From positions 1 to 5,220 of the forward strand of contig CAMPJM010000330.1 of the NCBI GenBank assembly GCA_946886805.1: a stretch of DNA of 5,220 bases, given 5' to 3'. The notes under the pieces were generated by a model. The model saw nothing but the letters and a program-made list of their open reading frames with translations. It searched no databases and had not been told where the DNA came from. Made by a program: the position numbers and the translations under genes. The first letter of the stretch is position 1, and every line of letters begins with the position of its first letter. Source of the stretch: an uncultured Flammeovirgaceae bacterium (GTDB taxonomy: Bacteria; Bacteroidota; Bacteroidia; Cytophagales; Cyclobacteriaceae). Positions 1-5,220 of this stretch are shown here, one piece after another.

Positions 1-33
1 ATTAATAGCAATTTAAACATTGAGATATAAAAG

Positions 34-1455
34 CTATTCAAATAGCCATAAGGGAACATCCTGTCTGGGAACCTCAGGAAGGCAGGTATTCACACCAGGT
101 TCCTCGTCGGCAATGTTTGATCGCTGGATCCATGGATTTCCGGGAATTAAATTCACGATAGGTTTTTCTATGCCCACGTATACCAGTGGATCATATTGAT
201 ACCTTCTTAAATCTGTCCAGGTTTCCATTTGCAGATACAAGGCCAGGTACTTTTGCAGCATAATATCTGAGATAGTCAGATTATCTGCCCCCACTGCAAT
301 TTCTGGGTTGCTCAAAAAGGCTGCTATATCTGCTTCAATTACGCCGACTTTTCGCATACTCGCTTCTATTCCAGCCAAATAAGCATCATAGGCTCCGGCA
401 GGATTTGTTGCCAATAATCCTTCCGCAAGAATAAACTGGGTTTCTGCATAAGTTATAAATTGAATGGGAGCCTCGCCGCGAGTATGCCAGGTATCTGCAG
501 TCAGATTTACATTGCCATCAAGGTCGCCGCCAGTCAACTCGCCGGGGACTGTACCAATATATGCCTCTTCTTCACCTGTTTTTTCCATGTATATCGAAAG
601 GCGTGGATCCTCGAGATCGAAAGCTCCTCTTCCCGCTAAAAGGTCAACAAGATAGGAACTGGGACGCATAATTTTAGTGGTAGCGTTTCCAATGAATCCA
701 TACCATGGATTCGCATTTTGCTCTTCGTAAAAAAGTTGCAGGTCATCTTCATTGGAGGTAAAGGACTGTTCAGCCCCCTGTACAGCAGTAGCTAACAAAT
801 CTGGCTGCTTATTAGACAAGTGCAGAAAATAGCGGGCCCTGATAGCGTGTGCTGCCTTTAGCCACTGCTCCAAATCGCCATTATAGATATAATCATTTTG
901 CACTACCTGATAAATTTCCAATTCCGGCAGTGGACTTTGCAGGTCCTCTACGGCTTCATCTAACAAAGTAATGATATGTTCCTGGTATAGATCTTCCATA
1001 GTGTCGTAGCATGGGTACAGGTTCTCTGTACCCTGATTTGCCTCACTGTATGGAATTTGTCCATAAATATCAGTGGCAGTCATTAAATTTAAAGCCAATA
1101 AGGTTTTTGCTATTCCAGCGTAATTATATGCCCCTACTTCCTCTGCCCTTTGTATGATGTCCTGCAACGTAGGCAGGGCATCTGTGTAAAGTGGAGTCCA
1201 AAGTTGGTCGAAACCGTAAGGAGTATATTGGCTAATGGCCTGACCAGCAAGGTATTGCGGATATTGGATCCCATATTGGGCAGATCCATACTGTGTCTCA
1301 GATGTAAAGCGAATGGCACTGGGCAGCAAAGTTGAAAGCGTGGCTTCTTCAGATCCTACCCTTGCCGGGTCGTCATTAACATCAAGCATATTTTCACAGC
1401 CAGTTCCAAAAAGAAACCCTGCTATTAATAGTGTATGATAAAAATATCTTTTCAT
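34..1455 (-). CDS. SusD/RagB-family nutrient-binding outer-membrane lipoprotein
   Basis: Predicted surface lipoprotein partner of the SusC-like transporter just upstream. It would bind an oligomeric nutrient outside the outer membrane and close over the barrel like a lid. Seen: a lipoprotein signal at residues 1-20 (basic MKR start, hydrophobic core, FGTGC with Cys20 as the likely lipidated residue). The motif LDVNDDP follows at 24-30. YGQIPYSEA at 131-139 and the segment LDEAVEDL at 165-172 are typical of SusD N-terminal helical (TPR-like) regions. RARYFLHLSN at 206-215 and METWTDLRRY at 410-419 match the family's C-terminal landmarks. The length of 473 aa is normal. The pattern recalls the SusD-like_2 (PF12771) branch, which is a judgement from memory. 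The start follows an A-rich leader with no Shine-Dalgarno, as usual in Bacteroidota. The gene ends in TAG. The 64-bp gap and shared strand imply cotranscription with the transporter. The substrate is unknown. Confidence 0.93.
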   Translation of the reverse strand: MKRYFYHTLLIAGFLFGTGCENMLDVNDDPARVGSEEATLSTLLPSAIRFTSETQYGSAQYGIQYPQYLAGQAISQYTPYGFDQLWTPLYTDALPTLQDIIQRAEEVGAYNYAGIAKTLLALNLMTATDIYGQIPYSEANQGTENLYPCYDTMEDLYQEHIITLLDEAVEDLQSPLPELEIYQVVQNDYIYNGDLEQWLKAAHAIRARYFLHLSNKQPDLLATAVQGAEQSFTSNEDDLQLFYEEQNANPWYGFIGNATTKIMRPSSYLVDLLAGRGAFDLEDPRLSIYMEKTGEEEAYIGTVPGELTGGDLDGNVNLTADTWHTRGEAPIQFITYAETQFILAEGLLATNPAGAYDAYLAGIEASMRKVGVIEADIAAFLSNPEIAVGADNLTISDIMLQKYLALYLQMETWTDLRRYQYDPLVYVGIEKPIVNLIPGNPWIQRSNIADEEPGVNTCLPEVPRQDVPLWLFE

Positions 1456-1490
1456 TTTTTTATATTTTATTTTTCACCCATTCGAAAACA

Positions 1491-1503
1491 GAATAACTTA
1501 TTC
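1491..1503 (-). repeat. Short palindrome in the gap between transporter and lipoprotein genes
   Basis: GAATAA-C-TTATTC on the plus strand is a perfect 13-nt palindrome, 17 nt past the transporter stop and about 36 nt before the lipoprotein start. It is AT-rich with little room for a loop, so any RNA hairpin would be weak. It has no T-run that would make it a terminator. It might affect processing or the transporter-to-lipoprotein ratio, or it may be chance. Confidence 0.3.
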
Positions 1504-1519
1504 AATTTTTCCGAGGTGG

Positions 1520-2269
1520 TTAGAAAGTGAGATTGAGACTTAAATAAATGCTTCTTGTAGCAGGTATATTGGTTCCTACATAACCATAAACATTACTTCC
1601 GGCACCGTAAGCACTTTGCTCAGGATCAAAACCTATAAAGGGGGAGGTCATCCAAAGGTTATTTCCTGTAACCGAGGCGGTAATGCCTGTGAATGGCGTA
1701 CGCTCAAGCAATGATTCCGGCAATCTGTATGACAGGCTTACATTTTGTAGTCTTATATAACTTGCCTCCTGAAAGCCATTAAATTCGCTCGCCAGCCGAT
1801 ATCTAAAGGCTTGCCTGTATAACTCCTCAACTCCAATCTCAACAGGCTGTGTATTCTCCACCCATACAGGATCTTCAATAGTTCCGGTATTGGTGACACC
1901 ATCAAAAATCACTAGCTTATTCCTGATCTCTGTTTCTGCCCCGGTGGGTGCCTCACCTCCGGTTCCACCATAGCGCATCCGTCGGTTGATATCAAATGCA
2001 TAGCCTCCTTTTCTGAAAGTAAATAGAAAGCTTAGGTCAAAATTCTTAAATCTGAAGCTATTGTTCCATCCACCTTGCCAGTCAAGAAAAGCGTTTCCAA
2101 GATATTCTTCTTCTGCCAATGCTACTCCCCGCCAATTGTCATTTACATCAGGATAGCCGTTATTTATTACCAATCTTCCGTTATACTCACTTGCAGGGTC
2201 ATCCACCCGGCTTAATTTCCAGCCATACCAATCTCCTGGTCTTCCCCCGGTTTGAATGCGCTGCTTGAC
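1520..2269 (-). pseudogene. C-terminal barrel segment of the SusC-like transporter, downstream of the amber codon
   Basis: A 249-codon segment in the same frame as the upstream part. Seen: GRPGDWYGWKL shortly after the stop, then YLGNAFLDWQGG, FKNFDLSFLFTFRKGG, EASYIRLQNVSLSYRLP, ASVTGNNLWM, IGFDPEQSAYG and the ending IPATRSIYLSLNLTF. All are typical of the last quarter of SusC-family barrels. A GTG at 2204-2206 could formally start a 228-aa protein. It has no signal peptide and lies in the middle of conserved barrel sequence, so it is not a credible separate gene. No sign of decay is visible beyond the one stop. Confidence 0.85.
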
Positions 2270-4618
2270 CTAGGGCGTTTCGGGCTGAAAAGTAATAACG
2301 TCCACTCCTTCCGGCATGCTTAATACCTCACTTCTGAGTCGCGTCCAGTTTAAAGTAGTAGTCCAGTTGAAATTTGGCGTTCTTACGATATTTGCATCCA
2401 GTAAGAGTTCAATCACTTTATTCTGAATTTCTCCCGCATTGGTCACGTAAGCAGTAAATCCTGTGGCTCTACTGGTAGGAATCGGGACAATCTGGTCTAC
2501 AGAATTTTGTATCGCATAGGTCGCATCCAGTCGAATCCTGTTATTGATAAAAGCCATATCAACGCCGAACTCAAAAGCCTTGGTTCGTTCAGGCTTCAAT
2601 TCTTCTGACCCAATGCTGCCGTCCCTGTCAACACCTGCAATGCCTCTGAAAGGGGTCATAGTTGAATAATAATTTCCAACCAGGTAAGGGCTTGCATCTT
2701 TACCCACTTCAGCATAGGATGCTCTTAATTTTCCAAAATTAAAGATCCTGTTGTTAGAAAGGCCAAGGGTTTCTGTAAACACATAGCTCAAACTCACAGA
2801 GGGGTAGAAAAACGACCTGTTTTGTGCTGGCAAGGTAGAAGACCAGTCATTCCGGCCGGTGATATCCAAAAATAAAGTCTCCCGGTAATTAAGTTTCGCA
2901 TCGGCAAACACCCCAATAATATTCCTTTCTGTGGGAAAAGAACGGACGGTATATTCACCCAGGTTATTGATGCTGCTAAATTGCGGTAAGATAAAGTTTG
3001 TACCTGAACCCTGGACGTTAGTGGTATTAATTGTGGTTACCTGGTTTCCTAAAGTCACTGACAGACCCAAATCTTCTGTTAATTGCTGCTCGGTGGATAT
3101 AAGAAGATTACTGTTAATTTCCTGATAGGTAAGAAACTGCTCAGTAATACTACCGTTGCTGCCAGCAGAAAGTAGTAGGGAAGGTCTGGCGATTAAAAAC
3201 TTTTCATTCGAGTAATGGTCGATACCTACCCTGTAGTTAATATTCAGCCAGTCAGTTATATCGTAATTCAAACCTAAATTCCCGATAATCCTGTTCAGTT
3301 TTTCGTTTTGAAACGCATTCTCTGCAAAATAAAATGGATTCTCTAATTGTGTAGTATACCTGTAAGGAGAACCATCAGGATTAAGCACATGGTCCATATT
3401 TACATCAGGTGCATAGCGGGTGGCATACGATATTACGCCAGATCCACCCACACCCATGCGAGGATTTGTGCCATCAGAATTAATATAATTGGCAGAACCA
3501 TCTATAGTCAATTTTTCCGTAGCTTTTAAACTTGCGGCGATCTTTACAGTTGTTCTTTCAAATATTGAATTTGGTACCACACCGCTTTGATCTAATCTTC
3601 CAAGAGAACTATAGAAAGTAGCTTTTTCATTTCCACCGGAAAAAGAAAAATCGTTCTGAAATTGATGGCCTGTCTCAAATAACTGGTCCCACTGATCATA
3701 AACTTCTACCCCTGCAGGAATCAAAGGGCCGTCTGCTCTGTAATCGGATGGATTAAATGCGCCATTATATCCCCTGCCATATTTCTTTTGCAGTTCAGGC
3801 CTCCGGTATACGTCATCAAAGCTGTAGGAAGTTTTGAAGTTAAAAACAGTTTCGCCTGCTTTACCAGATTTGGTAGTGACTATTACAGCACCATTGGCCG
3901 CCCTTAGTCCATAAAGTGCAGAAGCTGCAGGCCCTTTTAATATAGAGATAGATTCAATATCTGCAGGATTAATGTCTGCAAACCTGTTTGAATTAGAGAA
4001 GTTTGCTTCTCCTCTTCCGCCTGTAATATTGGTTTCGTTGCTGATAGGAATCCCATCTATTACGAACAGTGGTTGATTGTTGGCATTCGGATTTAAAGAA
4101 TTAATCCCTCTGATCACAATATCACTACCTGCTCCTGGAGCACCGCTGCTACTTGTAATATTTACTCCTGATACTCGACCCCTTAAAGCATTTAACGGAT
4201 TCGGCTGATTGGTTTCCCTGATTTTTTCACTGCTGATCTCCTGTACGGAATATCCCAGGGATTTTCTCTCCTGCTTTATTCCAAAAGCTGTTACGACAAC
4301 TTCAGAAAGCGTCTCCACATCACCATACAAAGTGACATCAACGGTACTCCTGTTTCCTACCTCTACGTCTATTGTCTCATAACCGACGTAAGAAACGGTG
4401 ATGATATTTTCCCCTTCCGGAATTGCAAGTTCATAATCACCTTCAATATCAGTAATTGTACCTATAGTGGTACCTTTTAGAATAATATTGGCACCAACAA
4501 TTGGTGAGCCATCCAATGCATCTGTTACCTTTCCTGAAATGGTACGGTTCTGTGCCCAGGAATACTGCGCAATAAACAACAGTAACAGGGTTACCCAAAT
4601 TCTGTAGTTTTTTCTCAT
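2270..4618 (-). CDS. Truncated SusC-like transporter, N-terminal 782 residues
   Basis: This is what standard translation would make from the interrupted transporter gene. It has the signal peptide, the carboxypeptidase-regulatory-like domain, the TonB-box region, the whole plug and about two thirds of the barrel, ending ...ITFQPETP. It lacks the last strands and the C-terminal aromatic residue that the BAM machinery recognises. By inference it should not assemble a closed barrel and is probably degraded. The start ATG is chosen because it opens directly onto a good signal peptide (MRKNYR then a hydrophobic run). The leader in front (AATTAAGGG) puts AAGGG directly against the ATG, too close to act as a Shine-Dalgarno. 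Confidence 0.8.
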   Translation of the reverse strand: MRKNYRIWVTLLLLFIAQYSWAQNRTISGKVTDALDGSPIVGANIILKGTTIGTITDIEGDYELAIPEGENIITVSYVGYETIDVEVGNRSTVDVTLYGDVETLSEVVVTAFGIKQERKSLGYSVQEISSEKIRETNQPNPLNALRGRVSGVNITSSSGAPGAGSDIVIRGINSLNPNANNQPLFVIDGIPISNETNITGGRGEANFSNSNRFADINPADIESISILKGPAASALYGLRAANGAVIVTTKSGKAGETVFNFKTSYSFDDVYRRPELQKKYGRGYNGAFNPSDYRADGPLIPAGVEVYDQWDQLFETGHQFQNDFSFSGGNEKATFYSSLGRLDQSGVVPNSIFERTTVKIAASLKATEKLTIDGSANYINSDGTNPRMGVGGSGVISYATRYAPDVNMDHVLNPDGSPYRYTTQLENPFYFAENAFQNEKLNRIIGNLGLNYDITDWLNINYRVGIDHYSNEKFLIARPSLLLSAGSNGSITEQFLTYQEINSNLLISTEQQLTEDLGLSVTLGNQVTTINTTNVQGSGTNFILPQFSSINNLGEYTVRSFPTERNIIGVFADAKLNYRETLFLDITGRNDWSSTLPAQNRSFFYPSVSLSYVFTETLGLSNNRIFNFGKLRASYAEVGKDASPYLVGNYYSTMTPFRGIAGVDRDGSIGSEELKPERTKAFEFGVDMAFINNRIRLDATYAIQNSVDQIVPIPTSRATGFTAYVTNAGEIQNKVIELLLDANIVRTPNFNWTTTLNWTRLRSEVLSMPEGVDVITFQPETP

Positions 4619-4643
4619 CCCTTAATTATTTAGTGGTGAATTG

Positions 4644-4666
4644 TTAATTGATCGGAAAAAAAATAG
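4644..4666 (-). repeat. Proximal copy of the duplicated TTAATTGATC...AAAATAG element
   Basis: Same ten bases TTAATTGATC and the same AAAATAG end as the copy at 4760-4776, but with six extra bases (GGAAAA) between them. The candidate -7 element lies inside this copy. The similarity suggests a local duplication of a promoter or operator segment, although the AT-rich composition makes short matches easier to get by chance. Confidence 0.35.
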
Positions 4667-4687
4667 TCCTAATTTTTATACATCAAA
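4658..4687 (-). promoter_or_regulatory. Candidate Bacteroidota sigma-ABfr-type promoter for the transporter-lipoprotein unit
   Basis: Reading the minus strand, TTTG (4687-4684) is followed after 18 nt by TATTTTTT (4665-4658). This fits TTTG ... TAnnTTTG at seven of the eight positions of the -7 element, lacking the final G. It would start transcription about 30-35 nt before the transporter ATG. The surroundings are extremely AT-rich (roughly 18% G+C over 4641-4700), so a chance match is possible. Confidence 0.35.
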
Positions 4688-4712
4688 TTTTCATAATTAA
4701 TAGCAGATTTCA

Positions 4713-4730
4713 ATCCCTGAAAACAGGGAT
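4713..4730. promoter_or_regulatory. Perfect inverted repeat upstream of the promoter, candidate operator
   Basis: ATCCCTG-AAAA-CAGGGAT: two perfect 7-bp arms around four A's (plus strand), about 95 nt upstream of the transporter ATG and about 26 nt upstream of the candidate -33 element. The position suits binding by an activator dimer. As RNA it could also form a hairpin, but only if transcription starts further upstream. It is the only GC-containing block in a very AT-rich stretch. No regulator gene is in the window to pair with it. Confidence 0.45.
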
Positions 4731-4759
4731 ATTGAAGAAATATCAAAAAGATTTTCAAA

Positions 4760-4776
4760 TTAATTGATCAAAATAG
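4760..4776 (-). repeat. Distal copy of a duplicated TTAATTGATC...AAAATAG element
   Basis: Plus-strand TTAATTGATCAAAATAG. It contains the 8-bp palindrome TTGATCAA (4764-4771). On the minus strand it gives CTATTTTGATC, itself similar to a -7 element, with TTTC 21 nt further upstream as a poor -33 match. It may be a second, weaker promoter or a regulator site. Confidence 0.35.
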
Positions 4777-4907
4777 AAAAAGAACCTTCGCTTTTTGAAA
4801 CTGTTTAATGGGTTTGCGATCTTATTTTTGGGTGTTGGAGGAATTAGCTGGATATTTTCGATGCATGGGTCGGATTTGGATTTTCAGGACAAAATTTGCT
4901 TGAGCAT
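4777..4907. other. Intergenic stretch with no recognisable feature
   Basis: Lies between the regulatory region of the transporter unit and the palindrome cluster. A plus-strand open frame from a TTG at 4795 gives a hydrophobic start. It has no ribosome-binding context, and it runs on through the hairpins to a stop at 4975-4977, so I do not call it a gene. The sequence holds no clear repeat or terminator. Confidence 0.5.
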
Positions 4908-4908
4908 T

Positions 4909-4932
4909 GGTCGCTGTCAGGAGACAGCACCC
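4909..4932. repeat. Palindrome A1: GGTC-GCTGTC hairpin with decayed outer arm
   Basis: GCTGTC (4913-4918), loop AGGA, GACAGC (4923-4928): a perfect 6-bp stem. The bases outside it, GGTC on the left and ACCC on the right, no longer pair fully. The 11-mer TGGTCGCTGTC (4908-4918) recurs exactly at 5072-5082, where the full stem is kept. This copy therefore looks like a diverged relative of the hairpin at 5073-5096. There is no T-tract, so it is not a normal terminator. Confidence 0.6.
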
Positions 4933-4933
4933 G

Positions 4934-4951
4934 GAGGTAGTAGACTACTTC
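4934..4951. repeat. Palindrome A2: GAGGTAG/CTACTTC hairpin
   Basis: GAGGTAG, loop TAGA, CTACTTC: a 7-bp stem with one G-T pair, five bases after the first hairpin. Its GTAG...CTAC core is also the core of the hairpin at 5045-5067, so the two palindrome types sit together in both sub-clusters but in opposite order. Confidence 0.5.
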
Positions 4952-4970
4952 TTTGTGGTGGCATCTCTCT

Positions 4971-5016
4971 TGTCTGAATCAGGATTTACAGAATTATGAG
5001 ATTAAAAGGATTTTAA
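4971..5016. repeat. AGGATTT-rich spacer resembling a common Bacteroidota intergenic repeat
   Basis: TGTCTGAATCAGGATTT at 4971-4987 is followed by a second AGGATTT at 5007-5013 within AT-rich sequence. From memory, intergenic repeats starting TCTGAATCAGGATTT with further AGGATT words are frequent in Bacteroidota genomes. I cannot verify this here. It separates the two palindrome sub-clusters. Confidence 0.35.
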
Positions 5017-5044
5017 GCGTTGTGTCGGAGGAAGTATCTTCGCT

Positions 5045-5067
5045 GGTCGTAGTGTCCCGCTACGATC
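5045..5067. repeat. Palindrome B1: GGTC-GTAG...CTAC-GATC hairpin
   Basis: GGTCGTAG (5045-5052), loop TGTCCCG, CTACGATC (5060-5067): an 8-bp stem with one G-T pair. It is preceded by TTCGCT (5039-5044), as is the module at 5138-5159. The words GTAGTGTC (5049-5056) recur at 5119-5126. It is followed after five bases by the next hairpin. Confidence 0.65.
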
Positions 5068-5072
5068 TCTCT

Positions 5073-5096
5073 GGTCGCTGTCGGGGGACAGCGATC
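5073..5096. repeat. Palindrome B2: GGTC-GCTGTC...GACAGC-GATC hairpin
   Basis: GGTCGCTGTC (5073-5082), loop GGGG, GACAGCGATC (5087-5096): a 10-bp stem with one G-T pair at the same place as in the hairpin at 5045-5067. The outer arms GGTC/GATC are identical between the two, but the cores differ. No T-run follows, so a terminator role is unlikely. Confidence 0.7.
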
Positions 5097-5137
5097 GGTG
5101 GTAATGGTGACGGCGGCAGTAGTGTCAGGCGTTCGCT

Positions 5138-5159
5138 GGTCTTACGTTTCGCAACGATC
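5138..5159. repeat. Palindrome B3: third GGTC...GATC module, imperfect
   Basis: GGTC (5138-5141) and GATC (5156-5159) flank TTACGTTTCGCAAC. TT/AA and CG/CG can pair inside if one mismatch and one bulge are allowed. The ten bases TTCGCTGGTC ending its left arm (5132-5141) exactly repeat 5039-5048. Its right half doubles as the left arm of the larger inverted repeat at 5147-5219. Confidence 0.45.
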
Positions 5160-5219
5160 TACGCAACCTGAGCGTCTCGCTCAATTGCATCTTGAATTAT
5201 CGTTGCGCCCGTTGCGAAA
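5147..5219. repeat. Nested inverted repeat, 73 nt, three stems
   Basis: The outer stem is TTTCGCAACG (5147-5156) with CGTTGCGAAA (5210-5219), ten perfect pairs. The middle stem is CGCAAC (5162-5167) with GTTGCG (5202-5207), six perfect pairs. The inner hairpin is TGAGCG-TCT-CGCTCA (5169-5183), six perfect pairs. An alternative pairing exists: CGCAACGAT (5150-5158) with ATCGTTGCG (5199-5207), nine perfect pairs, because the CGCAAC and GTTGCG words are each present twice. The element touches the window edge and may extend beyond it. It may be a palindromic mobile element, a structured RNA or part of a repeat cluster. No coding frame explains it. Confidence 0.6.
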
Positions 5220-5220
5220 T

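Larger units (their letters stand above)
1520..4618 (-). pseudogene. SusC/RagA-family TonB-linked outer-membrane transporter, interrupted by an in-frame TAG
   Basis: Full locus of a TonB-dependent importer: 1032 residues if the amber codon at position 783 is counted as an amino acid, a normal SusC length. Order of parts: type I signal peptide 1-22 (cleavage after SWA); carboxypeptidase-regulatory-like beta-sandwich about 26-100 (ISGKVTD, VSYVGYE); TonB-box region and SusC signature about 105-123 (LSEVVVTAFGIKQERKSLGY); plug about 124-251 with LRGRVSGVNI, FVIDGIPI and LKGPAASALYG; then a 22-strand-type barrel ending in LSLNLTF, with the C-terminal Phe expected for outer-membrane assembly. The stop lies late in the barrel, between FQPETP and VKQRIQTGG. 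The distance from the start codon to the downstream open segment is a multiple of three and no base is missing, so this is a single nonsense codon. The downstream 249 codons have no further stop and conserve family motifs (EASYIRLQNVSLSYRLP). This argues for a recent event or a sequence error. The natural stop is TAA. It is the first gene of a two-gene unit with the SusD-like gene. Confidence 0.88.

Noticed and set aside
1..10. ATTAATAGCA shared between 1-10 and 4696-4705 as flanking repeats of a mobile unit
   Set aside because: Only ten AT-rich bases with no extension on either side and no mobility gene between them. Chance is the simpler explanation.
464..655. Plus-strand and alternate-frame open frames inside the two genes, such as this one and those at 1134-1335, 2931-3125 and 3347-3529
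   Set aside because: They are antisense or out-of-frame shadows of well-supported SusD-like and SusC-like coding sequence.
1520..2206. Independent 228-aa gene from a GTG start
   Set aside because: The sequence upstream of the GTG is also family-like barrel sequence in the same frame. There is no signal peptide, and the segment is the end of the transporter.
2207..2272. Frameshift between the two transporter segments
   Set aside because: The start of the downstream segment is a multiple of three from the ATG. Reading straight through gives sensible SusC sequence (VKQRIQTGGRPGDWYGWKL) with only the TAG in the way.
4795..4977. Plus-strand 60-aa frame with a hydrophobic N-terminus
   Set aside because: TTG start without ribosome-binding context, and the frame runs through two hairpins. 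No family features are visible.
4953..5171. Plus-strand 72-aa frame across the palindromes
   Set aside because: TTG start, low-complexity translation, and it crosses several inverted repeats that explain the sequence better.
4909..5183. CRISPR array or rho-independent terminators
   Set aside because: Repeat spacing and sequence are irregular with no constant repeat or spacer size, and none of the hairpins is followed by a T-run.

Overview
The window looks like chromosomal DNA from a member of the Bacteroidota. The evidence is an adjacent SusC-like / SusD-like pair, A-rich leaders without a Shine-Dalgarno sequence, and a weak match to the Bacteroidota promoter (TTTG ... TAnnTTTG). Genus and species cannot be read from it.

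Layout: both genes lie on the minus strand and are read from high to low coordinates. The SusC/RagA-type TonB-linked outer-membrane transporter (4618 to 1520) comes first. After a 64-bp gap comes its SusD/RagB-type surface lipoprotein (1455 to 34). Together they should form a pedal-bin importer: the lipoprotein caps the barrel and captures a glycan or other oligomeric nutrient, and the barrel takes it into the periplasm using TonB energy. No enzyme or regulator gene is in the window, so the substrate cannot be inferred.

The transporter gene is interrupted by one in-frame amber codon (TAG, plus-strand 2270-2272) at codon 783 of 1033. There is no frameshift. The 249 codons after it stay open in the same frame and carry well-kept SusC C-terminal features, including the terminal phenylalanine. 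This is therefore a very recent nonsense mutation, a sequencing error, or, less likely, a recoded stop.

Upstream of the transporter (4619-4800) is a very AT-rich regulatory region. It holds a candidate promoter, a perfect ATCCCTG/CAGGGAT inverted repeat and a duplicated TTAATTGATC...AAAATAG element. From about 4905 to the window end, the DNA becomes GC-richer and non-coding in appearance, packed with palindromes. At least three hairpin modules share the same outer arms (GGTC ... GATC) around different cores. The last one overlaps a 73-nt nested inverted repeat at the right edge. This cluster is the least explained part of the window. It resembles a REP/BIME-like or other small mobile palindromic repeat family, but no associated transposase is visible.
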